Assembly (NCBI RefSeq): GCF_028389875.1
Contig: NC_084675.1
Location: forward strand, 23,150,412 to 23,214,411
Length of the DNA: 64,000 nucleotides
Direction of reading: 5' to 3'
From: Rhea pennata
Taxonomy: Eukaryota; Chordata; Aves; Rheiformes; Rheidae
A program made the translations under genes and the position numbers. Of the stretch, positions 14,501-26,070 are shown piece after piece. The notes below the pieces were generated by a model that saw only the letters and a list, made by a program, of their open reading frames with translations, made no database searches and was not told where the DNA came from. Within the stretch, counting starts at the first letter, position 1. Every line of letters begins with the position of its first letter.

Positions 14501-17500
14501 GTTCCCTCCTGATCTAGCACTAACCCTTGTTTTAGGCTTACAGCATAGGATAGTTGGGCATCACCTGAGCTACTGAGTCCAGTCCCTTCCTAGTACTGAC
14601 AACCACACAATGCTCTAGTCCAGAAAAGTTCACAGAACATCTTTCTATATTCAAAATGTTCCCCAGAACCCTCAAAATAAACTCAACACACATGCTAAAT
14701 ACAGCACCACCAGTCTAAGTCCTTGATAGCATATGAAACCAGACGACCATAAGTAGCGGGCCACATGCGGGGGGGAGGAGGAGGAAATCCTTTCTCAGTT
14801 TTAATCTCTGACAATTAGCTTACCCCTGCGCAAGACATACTAGTGAGGTATCCAAGAGATCTCACCAATACACATGCCAAGGCACTCCACACTGCATCAC
14901 ACCTGCACTAGCAGCCGCTGCTCTGTGCTTCAGAGAGAAACAATCCATCCCCAAAGAAGCCAAGCTACACAGAGCGTACTGAGGCCTTTACCAAACTCTT
15001 CAAACCCCAAACTTCATGTAGTTCAAAGTTCTTAAGGGAGAAACCCAAGTATATTGCTTGCCACTACGCATCTTGACTAAGCAAATGAAGAGCAACTCAA
15101 AGATCCTTCAGGAAGGAAGCTTTGCTATACCCTTGTTAAGACCTGCTGAAGAGGATACTCCTGATTCAAGAGTTTCCTATCTGCGTTAGTTTTAGGCTTC
15201 CATCAATAAGCTTACTTTACTAGTTTGGCCAAGTGGAGGAGGGGAGAAGAGGCAGACATGAAAAAAAAAAAAGGCATTTTCTTTATACATAATCCTACCT
15301 CCTTTATCTTCCAGCTGAAATGATTATACTAAGTGATAAAACTCATATGCAAGAAACACTGCCAGAAAGCCACAAGTAAAAGTTTCTTAACCAACACAGG
15401 TTGGGGGGCAGGGTGGAAAGAGGGGGAGAAAGAAGAAAAAGAGCTTGAGTTAAGCATTATATTTTAAGCATTTTTACATGGAAAAGGTACTATAAGCTGC
15501 TCCACACAATGTACCTGCAAAATCTTACCAGCTTCAGCCTTACTAACTGTAACCTGTACAGAAACATGCATTGCCTGTGATATGCATGCTGGAATTGCCT
15601 ACCAACACTAATCACAAGAACTCTGACTCAGTGCAAGTTGAAGCTGGATCATTTTCTCATCTCCGTTACTATTTACCAAACAGTTACCTACTTGGACAAC
15701 GGAGCATTTACTTTACCCAGTTGCACATATGCTAGTAGACAAGGATGGTCAATATTCTCATCTTGAATTAAAGATAAACGTTTTTTGTTGTTCACTCTAC
15801 CAACTTCAGCTGTAAGTCAAAATACTGGGCGCAGACTAGAATACACACAAGAGATGAGCTTCATACTTGGGAAGTTTAGTAGACACAGGCTGGTCATGCG
15901 ATTTCTGAACAGAAGGTCTGGAAGCAGAAGATACAACAGGCTCCTGGGAAGAGTCTGGGCTCTCACTGAACTCGCTGCACTGGCTGTCCTGCTCCATGAC
16001 CAGTTTGCTTATGGTCAACAAGCGTTTGCCCTTATGGGGTATTTCTGGAGGCTCTGAGATCTCAGAATCTTGATTCTCCACTTCTTTCCGCCTCTTGGTT
16101 CTGTGGGATACAGAAGGAGATAGTTGCTTGGGGAAAGAAATGTCTGTTTCATCCAGTTTGGTGAAGAGCGCATCAGAATCCTGGGAATCTGACAGGATCT
16201 TGAAAGCTTCTCTCAGAACAGAAATCCCATACGTAGTTACAGTTCCAGAAGGCTGCCTACAAAATAAACAAAACTAAGCAGGTTGTAAGATTTCACCGAG
16301 GCAGCTCCGCTTCACTTAATCAGGGGTTTACCCTATGCTGTGATCCTCAACAATTCACTATGACCCTATCATGCAAGATCTATTAAAGAGGATATTCCCA
16401 ACCCTTCAGCCTACCCTCCTTCTGAAACAGTGCAAGGTACCACGTGGCCAGCACTACTGACAAACAGCTCTCTGCTGAAGATGCCAGTGCTACCCACTAG
16501 AGACAGCATACAGGCATCCTTCTGCTATTCTTGACTGAAGGGCTGATAAGCGACAGACCCTGGCAAAAATCTGTCTTCTCAACCACACAGAAACCAAACG
16601 CTGTTCCATGAAAGCGTATCTTCTGTCATCAATTGCCTTGCCTTCCCTTCCGGGATTCTAAATGCATCTTGTATCTTCAGGGGGAAAAACAAACCAAAAA
16701 CACCTTAGCATGTTAACTCTGATCTACACAACAATCTTATATAACAGCCTTCAGTGCCTTCACTGGGCAGACCTGCTAGGGCTAGTATTCAGGGAAGTTG
16801 AGCTGTCTGGACAGAACAAACTATCCTTCAAAAGAGAACTGCTGCCAAATTTCATCTGTAACATAGGGTCAGATTTCTCTGCCCACCTTTCTGAGTTCTT
16901 TGGGGACACTTCCGTAGGTCCTGGAGCTGCTGCTGCTGGTTGTTTAGATATTTCCATAGGCTCTGGAGATTCTTTTGAGGTATTAGCTGCTGCTTCTACA
17001 AGCTCAGGAGCTCCTGCTTGGTCCTCTGCCCTTTCTGCAGGCTCGGGAGCTCCTGCCACATCCTTTGTTCTTTCTGCAGGCTTGGGAGCTCCTGCTGCGT
17101 CCTTTGCTCTTTTAGAGGGCTCAAGAGCTGCTGCTGGGTCCCCTACCCCATTTGCAGACTCAGGAGCTGCTGCTGGACATTTTGGTTCTTCAGCACATTC
17201 TGAATTCAAAGCCTTTTTCACCATCTTGGACAGGGAAAAAGCAGGTAACCATTATAAAAATGATTCCATGTAATGACAGTTTTACCCCATTCTAAGACAT
17301 TTTAAGCAGTTACTTGAAATTCAATTCACTTCAGGTACAAAACTAATGTCTATCAATTAAAACTTGTACCATGGATTAAGAAATGTATTCAACTGTATCA
17401 ACCTTTTAGGGACTGACCAAATCCAAAAATACTGTGGATTTAGTGCCTTGTTAAGTAGGTGCCAAACTCCGCAACTCTAATCCGTGAAGGCACTTGCAAG

Positions 17501-19783
17501 CCAAAATACTGTATTGCACTGTCTCCTGGCAAACTAAGTGGCAGCTTTCCCCAGAACCGTATCTCACATCGCTTTTCTCTCGCCCCAGAGGAGGCGGAAG
17601 CAGGCACAGAACTACAGGCTAGGTTACCAGGGCAGACACATACCGTTAACAGCAATGGCTCTGAATCATCCACATAGGTCTCCACAAACTGGAACATGCT
17701 GTGCTGAAAACCCTTGTAAGAGAAGTTTGTGATCACTGGATGAGCCAAATTCTTCTCCCGGATAATATTGAGCAACTCTGTCCTCATTTTCTAGGCAAGA
17801 GATAAGAATGTCTGAATAAGTACAAAAGATATAAATGACAAATTCAGGAACAGAGATATGGATAAAGATTAGGCTTTTCTTATCTGACACTCTCCAGGCC
17901 AAACTAAGCTACACTGATATATGTTTGGAAAAAGGCCAGGGGAGCAGGAGATCTGTCTTGTTTCAATAGTTCTGACCTTGCATTTCTTGTGCCCAAGACA
18001 CCGCACTGCCTACAGAAATAAAAAGGGGAAACTTGATGCTTTACAGAACCAGCCCTCCTTACCAACTCATGCTCTACACTGGTGAGCTTCAGTTTGCCTC
18101 AATCCACAAGGATGGATGTTTTTGCCTGAAGAAGCCAAGGCGACATGTGAGGGTATAGGAGCCAGAGAGAAAGAGTTCTAAAATGACTATCAACATGCAA
18201 TTTAAATACTCAGTGGCAATGGGTTCTTCTTTCAAGGAAGACTGATTCCATTTTCATCACCCTGATCCTCTCCCTCTTTTTAGATTTCTGTAAGAGGCAC
18301 GGGCATCCAGGGAACCATTTAAGCACAGAACAATTCACAGATGCATCCACCACAGAGCCCATAAAACAGCAGTTCGTTCCTGAGAACATCATCTTTCATT
18401 CATTCACAGACTCACCTGGCTGCTAGGGTCCTTCCCCATGTGTCTCCTTAAGATTTTTGAGGCTTTATCAAACTCTCTGTTTTTGATGCAAATTATAACA
18501 GCCTACAAAAGAAAAAGAACAGCAATTTCTGTTATACATCTAATCAACCCACTACTACGATTTTTCACGGGATACTACATTTTTTGTCATTTATACAGGA
18601 CTACTAAGACAAGGAGAAAGCACAGTATTTTTTGAAAAACAGGCACAGAAATAGACATAAAGTATATTTTGTCTACAATCTAAGTAGTAGAAATAACAAA
18701 AGATATGAAAAAAAAGACAACAATTGTCTCAGTGTAAAGAGTGTATGGGCACACAAACCTATGTATGAATTTAAGAATAATAGTAATAACATCATTTGTT
18801 TCACTAAACTACTCTGTAAAAATGCAACATGCAAAAGATTTTTAAGGAGTCCCATCGCAGACCAATTTTGACCACTCTGGGTATATGCACGAGCACAGCT
18901 TGGATTATGTTAATGATAAAGGAAAAAAAAAAGAGAAGTCTTACAGCTTCTTTCATCATTTTCTGAATAGATTCTGTCTTCTTTTCAGCCACAGAGAATT
19001 CTTTCTGGATGAGCTCCAGAATACCAATTGCTGATTCAAGAGGGGTAAGTTCTGACTCTTTATCAAAGGTGCAATCTACAAAAACAATTCACAAACACTG
19101 TTTTGTTAAATCATACCTAGAAACAGCTTACAGAGAACTTACTGAGAGCAAGTTACTTGACTTGTTCAGTTTGAGGGCAAATTCTACAGTTACTTCTCAT
19201 GAAAAGTGACAGGTGATGCTGCACTGACTGCGAAGATAAACCTCTAAGGCATGCTGTAACCCCTCAGCCTCCGAGGGAGAGGAGCTCCTCGGCCCTTTGA
19301 GGCCTCTGCGCCGTGCACAGAGGCGGCCGCAGAGCCGCGGGGGCGCGGCCGCAGAGCGCGGCTCGCTCTGCCGGGCTGGAGGCCGAGGCCGGGGCCTCCC
19401 CGGGCGGGCCGGACACTCACCTAGGTTCTCGCCCTCCTCGACGCGCGAGAGGAACTGCATGATGCGCAGCAGCCGGGACACCACGGGCTCCTTCTCCAGG
19501 GGCCGCACGAGCAGCGCTGCGGGACAAGAGGCAGGTTAGGCCGGCGCCGCAGAGCCCAGCCCGCCGCCCGGGCGGCGCCCCCCGCTCCCCCGCGCCGCGG
19601 CCCACCCTGCATGACATCGCGGAACTGGCGGAAGTCGCAGTTGCGCCCGGCGCGGTAGGCCGCCACGGCCTGGTGGAAGTAGAACTGCAGCACGCAGCGG
19701 TTCACCGTCTCCTCGCGGGCGGCGCCGCCCGCCGCCATAGCCGCCCGCCGCAGCGCCGCCGACCGAACCCGCCGGCTCAGCAT
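11536..19783 (-). CDS. TERF2: TERF2 (TRF2), telomeric repeat-binding factor 2
   Basis: Ten coding exons on the minus strand: 19783-19606, 19516-19421, 19075-18945, 18502-18416, 17790-17644, 17224-16887, 16256-15867, 13523-13438, 12767-12715 and 11694-11536 (TAA 11538-11536). They join in phase to 1,665 nt, 554 aa (human about 542). TRF2 is the shelterin subunit that binds TTAGGG duplex DNA and protects chromosome ends. The TRFH dimerisation domain (about 27-213) includes [32 protein letters not shown] and [15 protein letters not shown]. The hinge holds a 13-residue repeat (about 231-295) and the conserved TIN2-binding segment [15 protein letters not shown] (about 334-348). The C-terminal Myb/telobox domain (503-554) has [18 protein letters not shown] and [13 protein letters not shown]. 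The first ATG (19783) gives a short Arg-rich start, [14 protein letters not shown] second in-frame ATG lies at 19738. The long Gly/Arg-rich basic domain of mammals is absent. All introns are GT-AG. Confidence 0.95.
13524..15866 (-). other. TERF2 intron 7 and the other TERF2 introns
   Basis: This is the longest TERF2 intron (2.3 kb). I see no RNA gene or recognisable element in it. The other introns over 300 bp (11695-12714, 12768-13437, 16257-16886, 17225-17643, 17791-18415, 18503-18944, 19076-19420) also hold nothing I can support beyond short A/T-rich runs. Confidence 0.45.
16979..17173 (-). repeat. Five tandem 39-bp (13-residue) units in TERF2 exon 6
   Basis: Exon 6 encodes five adjoining 13-residue units of the form A-[AG]-A-P-x-x-A-x-x-x-x-D-x, for example [13 protein letters not shown] followed by [13 protein letters not shown]. 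The middle two or three are most alike; the outer ones have drifted. The array sits between the TRFH domain and the TIN2-binding segment, where mammals have a much shorter linker with the RAP1-binding motif. Confidence 0.85.
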
Positions 19784-19788
19784 CCCGC

Positions 19789-19822
19789 CCGGAAATGACG
19801 CCAGCACGCGCCGGAAGTGACG
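19789..19822. promoter_or_regulatory. Two ETS/CRE-like composite sites at the TERF2 start
   Basis: CCGGAAATGACG (19789-19800) and CCGGAAGTGACG (19811-19822) are near-identical 12-mers 10 bp apart, within 40 bp upstream of the TERF2 first ATG. Each joins an ETS core (GGAA) to a CRE half-site (TGACG), a known composite in TATA-less promoters. They lie in the 5' UTR or core promoter inside a CpG island (about 19,250-20,280). Confidence 0.6.
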
Positions 19823-19924
19823 ACACCCAACAGCACCCCCTTCCCACTCCCCCGCGGCGCCGGAGCCTTTACTGCCCTGTAGGCACCTGCGGCGACCGGC
19901 ATGCACCGCGCCTGCAGGGCGGCG

Positions 19925-19943
19925 ACTACAACTCCCAGCATGC
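19925..19943 (+). promoter_or_regulatory. ZNF143/STAF-type promoter motif upstream of TERF2
   Basis: ACTACAACTCCCAGCATGC matches the extended ZNF143 (STAF/SBS) consensus ACTACAnnTCCCAG followed by ATGC. It lies about 145 bp upstream of the TERF2 ATG, in the opposite orientation to the gene. ZNF143 sites are typical of housekeeping and divergent promoters. Confidence 0.7.
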
Positions 19944-20010
19944 CCCCGCGCTCCCGGCGTGCACCGCTCGCCCCCCCGCACCGGGCTGGGGCGCTGCCCT
20001 CTGGCGGCCG

Positions 20011-20134
20011 GGCGCGGCGCCCGTCAGACGTGCCGCAGCGGCGCCCGTAAAGCATGCCGTAGCGGCGCCCGTGAAACGTGCCGCAGCGGCGCCCGTAAAG
20101 CATGCCGTAGCGGCGCCCGCCAGACGTGCGGCAG
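20011..20134. repeat. 24-bp minisatellite upstream of TERF2
   Basis: About five copies of a 24-bp unit, core AGCGGCGCCCGT followed by AAAGCATGCC or GAAACGTGCC. Two forms alternate: copies at 20035 and 20083 are identical, which suggests a 48-bp higher-order unit. The array is about 230 bp upstream of the TERF2 start, in its CpG island. Each unit carries CGTG or GCATGC. Confidence 0.85.
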
Positions 20135-23100
20135 CGGCGCGGACGCGGAGCCAGGCCCAGCCCGGCCGCCGGCCGCAGCCGCCCCCCCGGGGCCGCGGGT
20201 CCGGGCCCGCAGCAGAAACACCAGCAGAAACCCAGCGCCCGCCGTGGCTGCTCTGCCCTGCGTTCTCTGCTGAAACGGGGCGTCGCAGCAGAGACTCGGG
20301 CAGGATGTTAACACTTAAGCCCAGCTTAACGCTCGTAACTGAGCCCTTCACGGATTAGATAAGAGTTGTAAGAACTTTCTTACTGTCATCCAGTCTTTTG
20401 CACAGCCAGATTTTTATGCATGCTTAACCCATTCCTTAACTGCAGCCATCTGCAAATTCCATTCCCCTCACCTCTTTTAACATAAAAGGGCCCTTCTGCA
20501 GCACCTAGGGGCAAAGATTTTCCTGAAATTACTCAGAATTTATGCATCGAACCAGAAGCCCAGCCATACATTTATTTCTTGGGACCACCAGTGGTCCCAG
20601 CGAGCGTGGAGCAGAAAGGACGAGTGTCCTGGCAATGTTGCTGCCGCTCCAGCTGAGCACTCTGGTGGCCCGCAGAGCCACCTGGGCTGTGTTACACCTC
20701 TCCCTTGGACTGCTGAGGAGCAGTGCCTTGCTGGGCTGACGAGGAACGTCACTGGCACCTTTTTGGAGACTATTTTTGTGGTGGTGAAGCACATGAAAAT
20801 TCCTTTTGCATTAGGTTTTTCAGGATACTCCCTTCCCTCCACTGCTTGGCAGAGAAGGAAACACATGAGAAAAATCAGTATGTCAAATGGAAAACAGTAA
20901 AACTGGGAGGGTTTTTTTATTGGCAAACAACAGGAGATAAAAATAATCAGTTCAAGAAGGAACGGTGCCTGCTCACCCCTGGGCAGGGTGACCCACCTGC
21001 ACAGGTGAGGGGAGCTCTCTGAGTGGCACGCAGCGAGCTGCACAACCATTAAACGCTAGGAAGATGTAGAGAAGGATGCCGGCCACCTCTGTTTCCCGGG
21101 CTGAGGCGAGATGACAGAGCGACGCTGTGGCTGCAATACTTTGGCATGTAAAATGCTCAGGAGCCAGGGGAGCAGTGATGATTTTGCTCTTTTCTTGTCA
21201 CAATGCGCAAGAACAGATGACAAGGCCGGAACTGCTGGACTTTACCGTTCTCCTCTGATTCAAGGAAAATCTTGAGCCGTAGCGACAGTGTATGTGATGT
21301 GCTGCCCTTGCAGCCTTCCAAGCACTGCCTTTGCTTTGCAGACTGGATTACCGAATGCGTTTGGGAAGTTCCGTAGCTGCTGCATCCCTCTGCGATCCCC
21401 CCTGCTCTAGCCAGGTGCATCAGGCACTTTGGCAAATCCAGCAGCCAGCACAGGTTTCGGGATTTTGAGCCTGCACCACCAGTCCTGCCCTGCCAGGGCT
21501 GCCATCGCCGCTCCTGTATCCGCCACATCTCCCTGGTGAGCAGTGCCTTCCCTTCGGAGCTTCCCGAGTAGCTTTGCGGTAAATCGCTGCCTACACTGTT
21601 GGGTGAACCAGCTGCTCCAGGGTGGAAGAGAGCAACGAGGGGCTGCAGTTCTGGGATAGCTCTGCCCAACGCGTGGTTCTGTTGTCGGATGTCAGGGAGC
21701 CGTGATGCCTGTGCGGAGCAGAAATGGCAGCTGCGGAGGTGCTAATGGCCCCAGGCTCTGCCACAGCCAGAATGGGGCACGTGGCAGCACTGCGGCCTTA
21801 GCACCTCCATCCGGTCTTCGGTCAGGGAAGGCTTCATTGCCTGCCTAGGCCAAGTCTGCATTAACAGCATGCAACACCAGAAAACTCTCGTGCAATCTAA
21901 AGATGCTGGAATTTAAATTTCCAGAGATACTACAGAAACACAAACCATTGTTTTGCTCTTCTGAATCTCTTAAGAGGCATGAGAAGGAAGCAGGGATTAT
22001 GGAAGCGGGCAGTAGACCAGGAATGCGAGTGGCCTCGCTGTCCAGTCTCACTGAATCCTTGCCCAGTGTCATTGTCAGTTCCCTTTCAGGAAAAGGTTTG
22101 GTGGTTTGTGTGCCAAAAGAAACATGGGGCAGGAAGATACAGATTACAGTCATGTTTGTGCTTTTTAGTCTTCACTAGCTGATTTATAGATTTTGATGAA
22201 GTGATTACAGATGAAGGAAAACATTCCAGGGAGCAAGATCCGCATGTCACTGGGGTCTTGTGTCTGTCTTTCCGTATGAGTTACAGTGGAAAACAAAACA
22301 GGAAAATTACCAGGGGCGGTCTGGTCACCACGCACTCCTTTCTCTTCTGCAGCTGTGAAGCGCCAGCTGTGCGCACAGCGCTGCACAAGCCAGCAGACAA
22401 CAGCACCTGCCCTACGGGCTTGCTCTCCAGATAGACATGCAATGGATTTCTGACTTCCGCTAGCGCTTGGTAGTAGTAATGAATAGCAGCAATTAATTTT
22501 GTTGCTCAATAAATGTGGAACTCATTTGTTTACATGATCATTATTTATACTGCTAGTGTGCCTAGAAAGCCTGGTTCTGGACTAGGATGCCACTGTTATG
22601 TACAAGTGCAAAACAGATACTGCTCCAAGTTGACAACAAGCTTAGAAAGACAGCGGAGAGCTATAGAAAAACAGGTAGCAACAAAATATTGCCAAATTTT
22701 TGTAACCACTATGGAAAGGGGAAATGCTAAGGAGGATAGTGAGGTTGCTTTGCGAAGTTTGTGGAGAAATCTTCCAAGCATGAAAGCTGCAGAGAAGAAA
22801 GCACAAAGGCACTTGTTTGAAAATTAATTCACTAGATTACAGAAACTGATACTCTGAACCAGAGGTGAAAGATGAATACTTGATACTGAAGGAGACAGAA
22901 CAGAAGGGCAGTAATGTGCTGGGAAGGGTCTAGAAAAAGACATATTTTTGTTTGATATGACAAAGAGGAAGGGGCCAGCAGAGGATTGCAAGGAGATGAT
23001 TAGCCTGGTCAAAGCAAGAGGGGAGAAAAGTAATCTTCATAACAGCACTTATGTGAACTAATGCATGATTGCACTTGTCAAGGCCAGGTAGAAGGATGCT

Positions 23101-25292
23101 ATGGCAACAGTGGTGCAAGGTGATGAAATTCGGAGTTAAGAGTTTACAGTATGCAGCCTGACCAAAAACCAAACAAACAAACAAGCAAAACAACAACCAA
23201 AAAAAACCCACTAAAAAGCCCCCCTTATATTATATAGTAAGGAAACAGCAAGGTTAGATGTCACTTTGGTAAAAGTAGCCAGGAACACCTTCACATGCAA
23301 GATACTCGGGTTACATGGAGAGTCAGGGAAACATCCCTAGTGACTGAGAAAGATACATACAGGAAGGATTGAAAAAGAAGAATAAGCACAACATTCAAAC
23401 TATGTTGAGACTGAGCTCTGGATTAGGTAACTGTGAAGAAGTGACAGAACAATAGACTAAGACTTCAACAGTGCAAGAAAATCTGGTTTAGTGTATGGAT
23501 GACACACTCTAACAGAGAAGCTACCTGAATTTGCAATTACAGATGAAGTATGTGTATTACTCCAAAGTAACTCGAGAGGAAGATGAGATCAGTACTCTCC
23601 AGAGCATGACAAAGCCAGAGAGGAAGGAGGCCAAGGGTTGCAAGAGCAGCATGGCTTGAGCAGCCTCTTTGAACACAGCCAGAGCATGTAAGGACAGAGT
23701 ACTGGTTCTGAGACTTGGAAGAAGTCACTGAGACGTTATTGGGCAACTGCAGGGAATGAGTATGTGTTTTAGGCTAATTTAAAAAAAAAAAAAAAAAAAA
23801 ACTAACATAGATGAAAGCACTGAGAGAAAAACATAGAAATATACTACCTTTATAGCTGTCTGAATAAATATCATAATGTAACATATAGTTTAATTTAGGA
23901 GATGGCCACACAGAAGCCTGCAATTCAAGAAAGCAAAATAGCGTATGTAACCACATGCTGCACTATCAGGTTGTAAAAGGAGCAGAAATCCCAGTTTTCC
24001 ATGCCAGCAGAGTATGAGAAAGAATCCTGATGAAAGACTACATGCTCCTGGTGAAGCACAGGGCAATGCATGCATTAATAATGACAAGTAGCTGTGTTTC
24101 CCACAGATAGAACTGATACTCTTGGAGTTACCGGGGACAACAACCTCTATAAGGAAGTCACTACCTCACCAGCTATCAAAGGACATGAAACATTCACTAG
24201 GCTCAGGTACTGCTGAAATATAACCAGATTTATTATTTATTTCCAGAGATAAGAGAGTACACTGAGTGCAGAAGATGAATTTGAAGCCTGCACAAATGAT
24301 ACTGATTTGAGTTGAACGCCTTGCTTCTCCCCACTTTATTATTCACCTTGTACAGTGGCTTTATTTCCTTACTATTTCCTTGTATCTTGATCCTCATTTC
24401 TTTGTACAAAACCAGTAAGACAAGGCAAGGATAAGCCAGTGTATTAAAGACACGTACCATGCCAGGTCTCAACTTGGAATTTCAACCATTTATAGATGTT
24501 GTGCATGACAGCAGAAATTGGACTGGAGATTATGGTTGGCAGATACCAATGCAGCAATTTTCTTCTCTTTAGTAAGAAAAGATACACTTCTTTCTTACCA
24601 GAAAGTGACCTATTAAATGTTAAAAATAAAACTGAGATCTTCAAGGAGTTAGCCTGCTTGTACTAAAATGGATGTGGGAAGACAGCAGGGCTACTTAGCA
24701 TGTCTCAGCAGTAATAAATAGCTTTGTGGTGATAAATTGTTCAAAACGTATGACTCTTGGCCATCTGGCTGTGCCACTGAGCTGGGATGGCAGAGGGCAT
24801 GAGATGACATACAACAGTATGGCTACCTAGCTCGCCTGAGCGCCCTTTGAAATCCCAGTTGTAGCAAATGGCGTGGACATTAGGGTGCTCCAGTTCTCTG
24901 CATCTTTTCTCTTTAGCCAACACTAGTAACAGTACTAGCACTCCTTAGGACATACAGGCATTATCGCCTCCTCAGCAGATATACAAAAGCTGACAGCTCA
25001 CTGTCCAACACTGCACACACAGCACCTGTGTCAGAAAATAAATTCCACAACCATGAACGTGTGTTCATGAATGTACACATTAGCTTCACAAACTACTAGG
25101 TTCCTGAGCTTCCAAGCACTCTTTCTGCTCATAAGTCTGTTTAGCATGGCTCAGAGAGGACACAGAACCTGCCAAGCCACTCTGCAATCTGCATATGAAC
25201 ATTTTCTTCTAAAAACTGATAAAACTGCCGCACTCATAAGGGGGAAGACATTAGAGCACTGGCACAATTTAAAGATCTGTGAGATAACCACC

Positions 25293-25297
<5 letters not shown>
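20135..25297. other. TERF2-CYB5B intergenic region, no gene recognised
   Basis: About 5 kb with no convincing exon. Composition falls from GC-rich (to about 20,280, and a second GC-richer patch at 21,280-21,720) to AT-rich. It holds a 21-base A run (23781-23801). A stretch at about 22,520-22,640 has the general look of an old amniote dispersed repeat, but I cannot name it. Open frames are short and without family features. Confidence 0.45.

Positions 25298-25332
<35 letters not shown>
25298..25332. repeat. (TA)n microsatellite
   Basis: A perfect alternating TA tract of 35 bp. It lies about 500 bp before the CYB5B promoter, at the edge where AT-rich spacer turns into CpG island. Confidence 0.95.
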
Positions 25333-25335
<3 letters not shown>

Positions 25336-25835
25336 TACAGAATCAAAAGAAGTGGTGAAAAAGCAATCCATGCTGACACTGCAGGAGCGCTACAGCCCAG
25401 CCAGAGGCTGACAAATAAATCTTGCTAGCGTAAAACTGCCATGCTTTCCTGGTGGGAACAGCCACAAGCCACGACGCCCTGTCCCAGCACCGCTGCAGCG
25501 TTACCAGAGTGCTGGAGCCGCACGTTTGACAGAGACGTGGCTTTTCCAAGCGCTGCTGGAGACAGGCGGGAAGCGGACTGCCGCCCGCGCACCCCAGTGG
25601 CACCGAGGCGCTGGACCAGCCGGCGGGCGGGGGTCCAGCGGCAGGCCGGTAGCTGCGGGGACGGCCTACGGCTGCCCTCGCTCTCCCAGGAGGGCAGGAG
25701 CGGAGGAGGCCCCAGGCGCCGGGGCCCCGCGAAGGCCGCGCCGGGCCGAGCCGAAGCGCAGCCCACGGTCACCGCGCGCCGCCTCAGGCAAGGAGCGGGC
25801 GTTTCCCGCCCTCCCGCCTGGTCGCTCTGGCGACT

Positions 25836-26070
25836 CCCCATTGGCCCGCGCGCGGCGCGCCGCCCTCCCATTGGCTGCAGCCGGCGCCTCTGATTAGCCG
25901 CCAGGCGTCGCACCACCGCTGGCGCTGCGCCGCCGCGGGTGCCTCGCTGCTCATTGGCTGCGAGCCGGCGGATTCGGCCGCGAGGCGCCGGCAAGGGGCG
26001 GGAGGGGGGCGTCGGCGATCGGTACGGCGGCTGCCGTAGGCCAAGCCCGCCGTTCCGCGAAGCGGCTGGC
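25836..26070 (+). promoter_or_regulatory. CYB5B promoter with three inverted CCAAT boxes
   Basis: A CpG island (about 25,450-26,250) covers the CYB5B start. ATTGG, the reverse of CCAAT, occurs at 25840-25844, 25870-25874 and 25953-25957, the first in CCATTGGCC and the others in CATTGGCTG contexts; the first two are 30 bp apart. Spaced NF-Y sites of this kind mark TATA-less promoters. The last is 114 bp before the start codon. Confidence 0.65.
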
